DNA of 64,000 nt from Datura wrightii (GCA_035772735.1 JASDFA010000008.1:1594501-1658500); one strand, 5' to 3'; counted from the first letter of the stretch, positions 45,676 through 57,210 are shown. Numbers and translations: made by a program. Notes: generated from the sequence alone by a model not told the origin.

Positions 45676-47552
45676 TCAGGGAGTTCCACCACCCGATTTT
45701 GTGCTATTTAATTTTTGTGAACACTGGGGACAGTGTTCGGATTAAGTGTGGGGTGGGAGTAGTTAGGTGTTGGGCTGGGCTGTTTGTTTGTATGTTCTCC
45801 TCTGTTATTTTGTATGTTGTGTTTCCTTGTGTTTGTGAATTTTCAAATTGTTCTGTATTAGTAAATATTTGTGAAATTGTTGTGTGTTGTGAATGTTGCC
45901 AGTTGATTCTGTAAATATTCTAATTATCGAAATGATCGATATTTTTAAAATTTTTGAAAATATTTTGTACATATTTAAAATATTTTGTAAACAATTTTTC
46001 TATCGAAATGATCGATATTTTGCAAATTTTTAAATTTTTTAATTTTGGGTTTCTCGGCGTTTGTTTTCGGTTCTTTTACCGAGAATGGTCCCATTGAACC
46101 GAAGTCATAGTTAGTGACCGTTCCCTATGATGGATGGATGACTACCGTCTTAAGGGAAATGTAGTCGATAGGAGTAGTTTTTTTCAATTAATTTTCAGTT
46201 TTTTCTTTGGTGGATTGCATCCCGGAACCTGTAGTTGCTATATGGTTGCGAAATTTTGGTTGCGGGTTGTACATGATATTCAAAATGCAAAGGTGATTCT
46301 TATGAAAGCATGCAAATTTTGTAAATATGTTGAGATACCTAGGCTGTAGAGTTCGATTCGGTGTGATTGAGGCTTAATGTTTGAATTCATGTAATTAGCT
46401 AATTGAAGAGTCTGTGAATACATCTTGAATCGAGCTTGTGCATAAAGTGTGAAGTGAGGTGTTGTTATTCCATGCTATTGTGAAGTATCTAGAACTTGCC
46501 TGGTGTGTGTACAAAACGAAATGAAGGAGGTGTATTGTAGGAAAGGATGTAGGCATTTCTTTGTTTTAACCGAGAGTTTCCATTTTTTTTCTTGTCATAC
46601 TCCCCCTTTCTGTGATTGTATACCCTAGTCAGCCCTTTGAGCCTTTAGCCTATTATTTCTTTCTTTTGTCCAAAAAGTGTAAACCGAGCTTAAGTCCTTC
46701 TTTTCATTAGCCGTAAAGTTTATACAAAACTCTTAAGAGCTTAAGAAGAGAAAATAATTTTCCCAAAGTGTCAAAGAGTGAGAATGGTGAAAAGAAAAAG
46801 AAAAGCGGAGTAAGGGAAGAAAAGAAAAGGTTGAAGGTGAACTGGTTATAAATAAACGATAATGAAGGTGCATGAATAACCTTTGTTATTGTGTCAAGTG
46901 TGCTTAATGAAATGGGCCATACTAAAGTAAATCATCAAGAATGGGATGATGCAAAAAAAAGAGAGAAACAATGTCCATGAGTTGATGGGAATGTGTTGAA
47001 AAGGCGCTTAAGGATGCTAGTGGCTATTATTGGCTAATACAACATTTACTAGTTCCATAACTTCCATTACAACCCATTAAAGTCCTACGTGATCTTACAT
47101 TACATTTCTTTATATTAGTGGAGTAATACACTAAGGGCAAGCTTATGGGTCACGACATGATGCATGAGAATTCTTTTGGGAGAGAGAGTGAAATTGTGTG
47201 TACATGCCCCGGCTTGAATGTTTGTGTGTCACATGAGCAAAAAGGGGAAGATTCTCTTGAGTTGTGAGGGCACATGCTTGATGAAAGATTGATTTTCGTG
47301 TCGGATATCTTGATCAGCTGATTTGCATGAGTTTGCCGATATCGAGAGTCGATTCTTAAAGTCTAGGAAGTCTTAATGTATTGAAGGTCATTGCATTGAT
47401 AAGACCATGCATGTTTTCTTGATGATTTGCAATATTGAGTGATCAGTACCGTAGCTTAAATTGTCGTACCATAGTAGCGAGGTTGGGATGTAAATTGCAT
47501 GAATTGTATGTTTGTTGTTCGAGCACGAACAAGGATTTAAGTGTGGGGTAAG
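45676..47552 (+). other. E5 3' non-coding region with stem-loop/polypurine modules
   Basis: No gene is seen. Stem-loop gaacactg-ggga-cagtgttc (45719-45738) precedes taagtgtggggt (45743-45754); stem-loop ttgttcg-agca-cgaacaa (47515-47532) precedes the terminal tract 47538-47549. A/G-rich DNA lies at about 46780-46830. Confidence 0.8.
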
Positions 47553-48972
47553 TGATCTTGGGCAGATTTATATGCCCAAGTGATACTCAAAAGTATCATT
47601 TTAGCCTTGTTTATCTAGCAATGTGTATACATTTTCATGTAATTAGGAATAAAATGTGAATTTATACTAACCAACATGATTAGCATTGTTTTGCAGGTAA
47701 AGTGTGATTTCGAGAAGCTAAAAGGCATGTTGGACGATATCGGAGTTGGACTTGGATGCGAGCAAGGAAAAGGCATTGGACAGCATGATTTAAAGGGGCT
47801 CCGCAATGGAGCCGTGTCACGCTGCCATCGCGGAGGCATTCTGCCTGGAGGGTGAAAATTCACCAAATTTCCAGTGAAGGTCCGCGTTTGCTCTATGGCA
47901 CGGAGCCAGTGCTCCGCGATGCACGTCGTTCCACATTGAGCTTGAACTCCCGGACCCCCAATTCCAGTGAGGGTCCGCGTTCATGGCGTGTCACGGAGGC
48001 AGTGCTCCGCGATGCACTCCGTGACACGTTGCTCATTATTCTGGGAAAAATTCCCACTAGTATAAATAGAACACTTAAGTTTATTTTTCATAATTCAGAC
48101 TTGGTGGAGCAAGGACGTGGATTACAGGCAGTTGAGGGACGAAACGTTCAGGGTTTTTTCTCTCTTTCTTTCTTCTCTAATTCAATTGTTTGTATGATTA
48201 ACACTCATTTTATGATGATTAATCCACAAATGAGTGGCTAATTCCCTTCCTTGCTGAGGTTATGAACACTTGTGATGAATTTTGATTATTGATTATATGG
48301 TTTTTCATCTTTTTCTTCCATGTTGTTCTATTAGATTCTTGTTCTTACTGCATTGGTGTGTGGCCTACATTAATGTACATCTAAAAAGTCCGATTTCACT
48401 CGAGAGAGCACGAAATTGGAAAGTTGTGAATTAATAGGATATTGTTCTTTACTTGGTTTGGGAAAATTGAGTTTTGATGAACCTTCAGGATAGAAATATA
48501 CCTGAAAGTCCTATTAGTCAATTTAGGAACCGGAATTGTATGGCTAGAACATGAATTGCATTTGATCACAGAAATGTAGACGGATGGTTCATGATTCTTA
48601 AGTGAGATTAAATACGAGAGTTTTAATCTCTTGGAAAATGTTTTTGGCTAGCAACTGGAAGAAAAGATTAACCAATTTATGATGATAATCAGTTTCATTA
48701 CATGTTCGTTTAACCTCAGCATGCTTTTATCCATAGTCCAAATTCAAAGTAGATAATTGTTCTTAGTTTTAGTATAAAATTTATAAAACAAAATATTAAC
48801 TTTTTGGTTACGTTGTTGTCTGCATATTTAGAAGTAAAATATAGTATACTTGAGCAAATTGCACTTAATCCAAGTCTCTGTGGGATCGATACTTGGCTTA
48901 CTAAAGCCACTTACTACTTGTTCGACCACGTGCACTTGCGTGTTGTTTTGTATACCCACAAACACCCGAACA
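47553..48972 (+). repeat. E5 3' LTR (1420 bp)
   Basis: Starts TGATCTTGGG and ends CCGAACA; palindromes at 47895-47934 and 47988-48027, TATA box 48061-48068. Followed by ctcct and then the stop end of E4 ORF3. Confidence 0.93.
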
Positions 48973-48977
48973 CTCCT

Positions 48978-50204
48978 TGATCAATCGAAGTATTCAACTT
49001 CTTTGTCAGGTGTCGTTGCCTCGTCCCCCATATCTGAATTGCCCCCGCTATACTCATCTGACTCAACATCTGAGTCATCGTGGCGTGTCTCCTCATCTAT
49101 GGGGACATCATCATCAACAGGCTCCACAAAAACAGGCCCCACTCGGCATAGAACCCTAGCATTTTCGCCAAAGGGGTAATCTAGCTCGAGCTGCCATAAC
49201 TCATCTTCTATTGCTGGCCTTCCGCCTATGCGCAACTGCAGCATTTGTATCCCGTACATGCAGGCCATATACTGATCATCCCGAGCGTGTAGCTCGGCTA
49301 GTGTGAGAACTGGCCCGTGAGTGGTGTCGGGTGCCTTAGTTTTGGTGACGTCCAAGGCACGCCTATCCATCTGCGGGATCTAGTCTAGGGCCTCCTCCTC
49401 GATGTCAAGGCCCCTCAGAAATGTGGTCAGCAAACCACCAAACCCGTACCTGTACCCTTGATGCAAATGGGCTCTCTTCATGGCGGAGATGATCACCGCC
49501 CCGACATTAATCTCCAGCCCTTTCATCAGGGCATAAACCAAGCACACACGATCCCGGGTGACATCTGTCATGTGCACCCCCGGGATCAGGCGGGAACATA
49601 CGGTCTTAAGCCAAATCCTGGCTTCCCTGTTCATTTGAGAGTAGAGCAGCATCTAATGATAGCCCATCTCCTTGTGTCTGCTCCACCGCGCTGTCGAACG
49701 GGCTCCACACAAAGTGCGTCTGATATCCGCATAGGGTGGAGTTATGTTCAGCTGCCGGAGTACATGGGCATCTGTGTCCCGCGCCCCCAATATGGCATTC
49801 AGGTGATGAGGCTCAAAGGTGACAACCTGCCCCCTTATCTTGACGGTGTGACTACGGAATGTCGGGTTCCAGTTTGCATAGAACTCCCGAATTAAGTGGA
49901 GATTGCACTCCTTGGGCTCTTCGAAGATGAAGTTCAGCCCGGCAGCGTCAATCCTGTGTACGATTCTGGGGAATTCTTGTGCAAGTGGCTCCCTTGTAAT
50001 GTGCTCCTCAGGGAAGTATTTGGTCTCCTTATGTTTGGCATACCATTTCTTCCCTTCATCCGTCACCCATCGGGTTCTGTATTGACGGCGTTGGCCGCGT
50101 GGAACCGCTGGTGCTGCTGGGACTGCCGTTCCCAGTCTAATACTTTTTCTCCTAGCGCCTGATGTAGATGCGCCCTTTCCTTTGTCTTGCCTGCTTGACA
50201 TCAT
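48978..50204 (-). pseudogene. E4 ORF3, two in-frame TAG codons
   Basis: Starts at 50204 (MMSSRQDKGKG) and ends EEVEYFD beside the E5 insertion. A single frame is broken only by TAG at 49655-49653 (Gln in E1 and E5) and TAG at 49382-49380 (Tyr in E1 and E5). The conserved globular core and acidic tail match E5 ORF3. With those two codons it cannot make a full protein. Confidence 0.88.
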
Positions 50205-51443
50205 TCCTGTCAAATCACACAGACAGTACCAATGTTATTCAAGTCAAAAATTTTCTTCGATTAAGGTTGGGTTGGGTTAGGCCACCCCACACTTAATCTT
50301 TAGCCACAATGAAAATAATTCGGCAAGAAAAGCATTATTTTCCAATTTCTATCAATCAACATGCCTCGTGCATTCAGATAAGTCAATGGAATAATGACTA
50401 AGTACTACTCAAACTTCGTACAACTAATCACAATTTCACCATCGATTTCATTACATCACATAACACTTAGCCAAAATTATTCTCAACAACAACAACCTAT
50501 ACAACTCACCAATTTTATTTTCCCGAAAATTCCCTTCTTTATTTAGCCTATTCATCCATATTCACAACATCATTTACATCACCCAACATGCACAACCCAA
50601 TCATTTTCAAATTTTCAATCAAATTTAGTTTCTTCCTATTCACATTCCAACCCTAGTTACCAATTTCGCACAAATTCAATCAAACATGTATTTATCGAGT
50701 TCATATAATCATAATGATACTACGAATATCAATCAACAATAATTTAAATGAATTCATGCTCAATATACTCTTGGGGCAATCTTTAGCTACCTCACATGCT
50801 TAAAAATTGCAAATTTCGGCAAATATTGAGGTTAAGTTCAAGAACGTACCTTTAATTCGATGAACTTGAAGAAAAGTTGAAGAAAATTTGATCCTAGGTC
50901 CGTGTCACATTGGGGGAGGGGGGATTTTGGGGAGGTTGTCGCGGAGGGAAGTGAAAAATGGGAAAAAATGAGGTGTTTTCGGGGTTAAAAAGAAGGTTTT
51001 CGCGCGGGTCACCCGGCGACCCGGTATGACCCGTCGCGAATAACACTTCAACGTGTCACGGAGGGTAACGTGTAGCACCCCCTCCGTGACACGGAGCCAT
51101 CGTGCAGGGGTTCTAGAATTTGTAAAAATTCCAAAACACCTTCAACGTGTCACGGAGAGTAACGCGGAGGCCCTCCTCTGTGACACGAAGCCATCGCGCA
51201 GGCTCGCTGTTTTGCCACTTTTAATTTTTACTCACCTCCATTTTTTTCCTTTGCGATCCTTTGCATTTTTTCCCTCCGTTACACCTAAAAATCATCTCAC
51301 AACAAGAAATTGGTTAGAATTTATAGGTTTCAAACACAAATGAAAAAAAAATATTTTTTTGTTTTTGTTTTTATTTTTATTTTTATTTTCTTTTCTTTTT
51401 TTTCTTTTTCTAAACTAATTCTACTCATCTATTACAACAATTT
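50205..51443 (-). promoter_or_regulatory. E4 ORF3 leader: palindromes, possible intron, polypurine copy
   Basis: Reading on -: 40-bp palindromes at 51186-51147 and 51092-51053 (starts 94 bp apart), then gggtca...gggtgaccc inverted repeats near 51030-51005, donor-like aaag|gtacgt at 50850/50849, the polypurine copy (50295-50284) and acceptor-like ttgacag ending at 50207. No coding sequence is seen. Confidence 0.55.
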
Positions 51444-51490
51444 CATGGGTTACCTCTCGTGCAGCGCCTGGTTTACCATCGCGGCTCGAC
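51444..51490 (-). other. E4 post-pol double-hairpin module
   Basis: On -: gtcg-agccg-cgat (51490-51478) then cacgagaggtaacccatg (51461-51444). Pairing is partly lost by point changes, but the position after the stop (51502) is as in E1 and E5. Confidence 0.65.
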
Positions 51491-51501
51491 GTTATTAAAG
51501 C

Positions 51502-53979
51502 TCAATCATCCACTAGAGTGACGGACGTTTTCTCTCGAATAACGTCCTCACCCCAATAATTCTTACACTGCTGCCCATTATCCAAGAACGTGGCACTTCA
51601 TCTTCTTGCCACAACTCTACTGCCCCGTGTGGGGTGTCCTCAATCGGTGGTTTTCCCACTGGATCTTGAGAATCAACAATCTGAACAATATCTGCTTGAT
51701 TAAGCACGTTGATTGCTGAAAGCTCCTCATATACGACCGAAAGCTTCGTGGCCTTGTACACGTCAAATACCCCCACCTTGTAATGCGCCCGCATGATTAG
51801 CTGCCCTGCAGCTACATCAATCAAAGCTTTCCCAGTAGCCAAGAAAGGACGTCCCAAAATAAATGGGACTTCCGCATCCGGCTCAAAATCCAGCACAACA
51901 AAATCTACCGGGAATAAGGGAGCCCACTTGCACCAGCACGTCCTCCACAATGCCATCTGGTCTGGCCAAAGAACGATCCGCTAACTGCAAGATCACTGTA
52001 GTTGGTCTAGGACTGCCCAGCCCCAACTTCTTGAATACCGATGTCGGCATCAAATTAATGCTCCCTCCCAAATCGCATAGTCCACGAGCTCGGATACTTT
52101 GCCCAATTGTGATTTGGATTGTAAAGCTCCCAGGGTCCTTGAGCTTTGTTGGCAACCTGTTCTGTATCCGGAAAGTGCACTCCTCCATAAGCGCCACTGC
52201 GGCATACTCTGTCAATCTGCTTTTGTTCGCTACGATGTCCTTGATATATTTCGCATACTTCGGCACTCCCTGCAAAACATCAACAAGAGGTAAATTAATG
52301 TGTACCTCTTTAAGCACCTCCATGAACTTTTTGAAACACACTTCCTCCTTGTGTTTCTTTAATCTTTGAGGGAACGAGGGTGGTGGTTTTTCTGGTTCAG
52401 CTTCCTTTTTCTTCCCCCTATCATCATCGTGTTCCCTTTCTTTCTCAACTGCTCCCGACTGCTGAGGTGGTCTTTTTGGTTCCACCTCCTTGAGTTGTAA
52501 ACCACTCCTTGTGGTCACTGCATTAACTTGCTTGGGATTCGGGTCAGTGTCACTCGGTAGTCCTCCTCTTGGCCTGGTGTTTTGAGCTCCAGCTAGTTGC
52601 CCAAACTGGTACTCCAACGCCTTTGTAGCTAACTGATTGTTCTTTACATCTGCTGCCAATTTTACATAGTCAGCCTGCAATTGAGCTTGGTTAGCTATCA
52701 TTATTTTAAACATTTCCTTAATGTTGGGTGGTGGTGGAGGAGGAGGTGCATTGTTGCTTCTGTATTGAGTCTGATAGTTCTGCTGCCCTCCTTGATTTCT
52801 CTGTGCATCCTGATTCAAACTCTGCCCTTGATAGTTGTTACTACCCCAGGAGAAATTCGGATGATTCCTCCAATTAGAGTTGTAGTTGTTGCCATGCTGT
52901 TGGTGATTATTTCTCTGTACATTACCAACAAAGTTCACTGAATCTGGATTTGCACCACAACACTCAGCTAAGTGTTCATTACTACCGCATACTTCACACT
53001 AAATTTGCTGCACTACATTAACTGGGGCTTGAGATTGATTTAAGATCATGTTGCCGAAGTGGGTGTTGAGTTGATTTTGCAACGCAACTATCTGTGCAGC
53101 GATAGTTGTAAACCCATCCACTTCCATGACTCCTGCCGCTTTCATTGTTCCTCCTCTAGAAGAGTCCGCACTCCACTCTGGATTTCCCTGCAAAATACGA
53201 TTCAACAAAGTATACAGCTCCTCATAAGTCTTTTCTAATGCTTGTCCCCCAGCTGCCGAGTCTAGAAAAATTTTTGTGTGGGGTTCCAAACCCTTTATGA
53301 AAGTATGCACCAGCACATCATTGGACTAGTGATGGTGAGGACAATCCCGCAACATAGATTTGAATCTTTCCCAAGCTTGATACAGATTCTCCCCCTCTCT
53401 TTGTTTAAAACTTAGAATCTGACTTCTAAGTCTTGCTATTTTCCCGGATGGAAAGAACTGTATCAAGAATTTTCTTGCAAGATCATCCCAAGTGGTGATG
53501 GAATTAGGTGGCTCAGCTTTCAACCACCTCTTTGCTTCTCCTAATAGTGAAAATGGGAACAATGTAAGCCTTACGTAATCAGATGATACTCCAGCGGGGA
53601 TATAAGTGTCACTTATCTCCAAAAAGTTTTGGAGATGTTGTTGTGGATCCTCGTGAGGGAGACCTGTGAATTGCCCGCTGGTGTGCAGCAATTGTACCAT
53701 ATTCTGTTTCAGTTCAAACCTCCCTCCTGGATCGGGTTTGCGAATGCTTGATGTAACATTGTTAGCATGTGGGATTGCCACTTCGCGAACTGGCCTAGCT
53801 GCCATTTCGTCGGGCACTAACACTGCCCTTACAAGTGGTGGATTCTTTTGTTGCTCCAGGATTGTTTGTCTGAGCAACTGCAGCTTCTTTTCTAGAGCTT
53901 CTCTCCTTGATGATGAAATTGTCTTTCCGACTCTAAGTATGAGTCCACCAGCTCCTTGTCTCTTGCCAGTGTTCAACAT
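51502..53979 (-). pseudogene. E4 gag-protease, pol deleted
   Basis: It keeps what looks like the family's original start (ATG TTG AAC ACT GGC AAG at 53979). The frame has the full gag/capsid domain, a TAG at 53328-53326 (Gln in E1), a TAG at 53001-52999 (Trp in E1, just before the zinc knuckle), the protease active site CDLGGS with Gly for Ala, and a one-base loss near 51920 within GSLI-FPVDF. After the protease and a short KPPIEDTP linker the sequence passes directly to HGAVELWQED, the C-terminus of integrase, and ends at TGA 51504-51502 after another frame change. RT, RNase H and most of integrase are missing. Confidence 0.9.
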
Positions 53980-54077
53980 AATTCAATATCTGCAAAAGAC
54001 AGGCTAAGATCAAGTTGTCAGCACAATATAGAAATCATAAACTAACACTTAAGAAAACAATTTTACCAATTGCCAGT

Positions 54078-54094
54078 CCCCGGCAACGGCGCCA
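54078..54094 (-). promoter_or_regulatory. E4 primer binding site, tRNA-Asp, perfect
   Basis: On the + strand ccccggcaacggcgcca, i.e. the exact 17-base complement of tRNA-Asp on the element strand, six bases from the LTR at 54101. Confidence 0.92.
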
Positions 54095-54100
54095 AAAACT

Positions 54101-55510
54101 TGTTTAGTGTATTTCACAACTACAAGCAAGTGCACGTGGTCAAATAAGTAGTAAAATAGCTTAAGTAAGCCAAGTATCGATCCCACAGGGACTGAACCAA
54201 GGTAATAATCGAATTAAGTGTTAATGAACTCTAACTCTAAAAATGCAGACAACAGTTTAAAGAAGATTTTGAAGAGTTTGTTTCCTAATTTATACTAATC
54301 TAAAACAAAATTATAAAGTGAGTATGAACTATAGTAATGAGCAAGCTGAGGCTAAAACGAACATGCAGGGAAGTAATTTATCGATACAATTTGGTTAATC
54401 TTTCCTTCGGTTGCTAGTCAAGAATTATTGCCTATGGAGAGAAACTTTCGTATTCTACCCAACTAAGAATCATGAACCTTCAACCTACATTTCTGTGATA
54501 AAAGAATTTCATGTTCTAGCCATACGAAACCGATTCCTTAATTGACTAATAGGACTTTCAGATATATTTCTATTCTGAAGGTAAATCAATTCTCAATTTT
54601 CCCAAACTAAGAAGAGATCATATCCTACCAATTCACAACTTTCCAATTTCTTTCTCTTTCAAGATAAAATTGAATTTTTTAGATATACATTAACATTGGC
54701 CAGACATTAATGCAGTAAGAACAAGAATTGTTAGAACAGCCATTGAAGAAAAGATGAAAACCAAAATGATCAATAATTACATTCCACTACAATTGTTCTT
54801 AACCTCAGCAAGAAGTGAATTTAGCCACTGTTTGTGGATTAAACATCATCAAAAGAGTATAAATCATATAAATAATTTAGATAAAACAGAAAGAGATAGA
54901 GAAGAACCCTAAAATTTTCGTCCCCTCAACTGCCTGTAACCCACGTTCTTTCTCAACCAAGTCAGAATAATTAAAAATAAACCTAGGTGTGCTATTTATA
55001 CTAGTGGGAATTTTTTCCGAAATAACAAGGAACGTGTCACAGAGTGCATCGCGGAGCACTGCCTCCGTGACGCGGTGCAAACGCGGACCCTCACTGGAAT
55101 TTCATGTTCTAGGTAAATATGGCCAACGTGCCACGGCATGCAACGCGGGGCTTGGCCAACGTGCCACGACCCCGACGCGGAACTTCACTGGAATTTGTCC
55201 AATTAACCCATCCGAGGCGGACTGTCTCCGCGATGGCAGCGTGACACGGCTCCATCGCAGAGCCCCTTTGTTTGCTGCTTATCCTTGACCTTTTCCACTG
55301 CTCTCTTCCGAGTCCATTTTCGATTTTCACCAACATGCAACTTAGCTTCCTAAAATTACATTTTTCCTGCAGAACAACACTAATTATGTTGGTTAGTATA
55401 AATTTACATTTTAACTACAAATCACATGAGACTGTACAAATAACGATAGATAAACAAGACAAAATAGAGCATTTGAGCATCACTTGGGCATATCATTCTG
55501 CCCAAAATCA
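54101..55510 (-). repeat. E4 5' LTR (1410 bp)
   Basis: Matches 35962-37367 with about 3% difference. Reversed TATA box 54993-55000; intact-length 40-bp palindrome 55034-55073. Followed by the agata duplication. Confidence 0.92.
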
Positions 55511-55515
55511 AGATA

Positions 55516-56010
55516 TTTATATCACATAGCACAAGACAAGCGGACTGACAATTGAAAAGCAAGAAATGACCTAAAGTTTTTCAAGAAATATTCAAGTTCT
55601 AATAGAGAGAGAAAGATAATGTTTTATTTTTCTAATTTTCATTTTAAAGAGTTTCTGTGAGTTTCTAACTTGGAGTGTGCATTCAGAAACGTGTCACTAG
55701 TTAGAGGTAATTAGTGATTCTTGTGGTACAAGAGTTAGTCCCTTGAATTACAAAGTTGTAATCTAAAATCTGCTCGTGAGTTGAATAAAATCCTATTTGA
55801 TAGGTCGTATTTTTGTGACTCCCTTGATGAAGGAGGTTTTTCACATTACAACCGTATGTTCTTTACTTTTATTGTTTTGCACTTGTGATAAAATTGAACC
55901 TGGTTCAATATTATAGTTAGTAGGTGGTGATTTCAGTTACCACAGACTCCACCCATGGTTCAGGAATGGTATATCACAGTTCAATTCGTTTAACAGAATA
56001 CATTCAACAA
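55516..56010 (+). repeat. Copia-like 3' LTR, second part
   Basis: Continues the LTR after the E4 duplication and ends gaatacattcaaca. Contains a polyadenylation-like gttgaataaaatcc near 55784. Total LTR length is about 835 bp. Confidence 0.65.
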
Positions 56011-57210
56011 TGAGAATTAATTAATACAATTTCTAACACAATCATTGTCTGAAGACCATTTCACGAAAATAATTATTCATTACATTACACTATTTTTAGA
56101 ATTATTCAGAACGTGGTGTAGGTTGGCCTGCTCGCTGGATTAGGCCTCACTGCAGTAGGGTTATTACCGCAGCGATGGTCTCACTATGGAGGTAATGGTA
56201 CCGCTGCAATGGTACTGCATAGGCAGTACCTTGACCAAGCTCTCCCCCTTAGATTTCTGTTGTAGTAGTTTCTCAAAATAAGCTAATCAACTCAACAAAT
56301 GCATATTTAACCAAGCTCCACCGTCAATTACCCTTCTTTCACATGGAGTAACAATCAATTCAGAACGCAACACAAGAATTATAAGCATATCGTTTATCAC
56401 AATTGAACCATTAACTCATCGACCAACATGAATGCATGAACCATCCAAATGCATATACCTATGACTATACCCTAGTCACCTTATTTGGGAGCAGACCTTA
56501 AAAGTAGCCTTTAGGACCTTCCACTCAAAGCGAAAAATCTAATAGTCTAGGTTCTGGCCTATTCGTGCCCACATGAGTGCATAAATGAATAACTCTATCT
56601 CTTCTTTCCTACCTTTCCCACAATATTTTCCTCTCTTACTAATTACTATCCAAAATCTGAGATAGTTGCCATTAGCCTGATGGTTCCCATTTTACCTATC
56701 TACAACACATCAACCATACACACATTTATGGATCGCTATTAATGTCTAACACAAGGGTAAGCCATAGCCTACCTGGGCGCCAAGATGCCGTCAAGAAAAG
56801 CCATGGGCTGCATGTCATCCCTTGAGTTCTAGGTTCTTGCCGAATATTGTCGGGGAGGATTGGAAAATCCTTTCCCCCTTTGGTTACCACACTCTTTTTC
56901 CTTGTTAGAAATCTCAAGTTGTGTTTTGAGGCGTCTCTATTCCCTAACCCTTATGAAAGGAGGATTTATATTCAAACTTGGACCAAATTGCAGAGTTCTG
57001 GTCCGCGTAGCCCGCTGCAACGAGGGATCTTCTGCTGCATCATCCCGTTACAGCGGGGATCCATCCGTCGTAGTGGCCCTTCGCCTAGGTCCACCTGATT
57101 TAACTTAGCACATCTCAAATTTATCAGTCAAATAATCCCTTACTTCGAAGTCACAACCCAGACTCGCAAAACTTTACAAATCCTCCCGCGTTTATGTCGT
57201 CAAGGTGCTG
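56011..57210. other. Unassigned, probably decayed LTR-type repeat
   Basis: No gene is recognised. G+C-rich clusters of related short words (accgcagcgatgg, taccgctgcaatggtac at 56166-56215; cgctgcaacgaggg, ccgttacagcggg at 57015-57060) resemble motif clusters of plant LTR promoters. No LTR pair, primer site or target duplication could be fixed. Confidence 0.35.

Larger units (their letters stand above)
39167..48972 (+). mobile_element. E5: pol-less Athila-type element nested in E4
   Basis: LTRs 39167-40585 and 47553-48972; primer site 40592-40608; gag-protease remnant 40741-43113, double-hairpin module, twin palindromes, ORF3 44455-45675, polypurine tract. It sits just beyond the stop end of E4's ORF3. 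The target duplication reads actcc on the left and ctcct on the right, offset by one base, probably through loss of a T at the left junction. The RT, RNase H and integrase domains are absent. By eye the LTRs differ at about 27 positions (~2%), consistent with insertion after E4. Confidence 0.92.
35962..55510 (-). mobile_element. E4: pol-less Athila-type element, split by E5
   Basis: LTRs at 35962-37367 and 54101-55510 have a 5-bp target duplication AGATA (35957-35961 and 55511-55515). The tRNA-Asp primer site is at 54078-54094 (reverse), so the right LTR is the 5' LTR. Order on the - strand: gag-protease (53979 to 51502), double-hairpin module, twin palindromes, ORF3 (50204 to 48978), 3' non-coding DNA and polypurine tract. 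RT, RNase H and integrase are wholly absent: protease joins directly to the last codons of integrase. Without E5 it is about 9.74 kb. LTR divergence by eye is about 3%. Confidence 0.93.
33543..56010 (+). mobile_element. 3' part of a copia-like LTR retrotransposon, interrupted by E4
   Basis: An env-like pseudogene (33606-35258), an A/G polypurine tract (35604-35617) and a 3' LTR running from 35621 to 35961 and continuing at 55516-56010. The LTR has short inverted ends (TGTTATATAG...CATTCAACA). Its gag-pol part is missing: E3 abuts the leader of the ORF. The layout (extra ORF after pol, then aaggggga and LTR) suggests a Sirevirus-like copia element, but no pol is present to confirm it. Confidence 0.6.

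Noticed and set aside
49458..49895. 145-codon + strand frame
   Set aside because: Antisense to the E4 ORF3 remnant.
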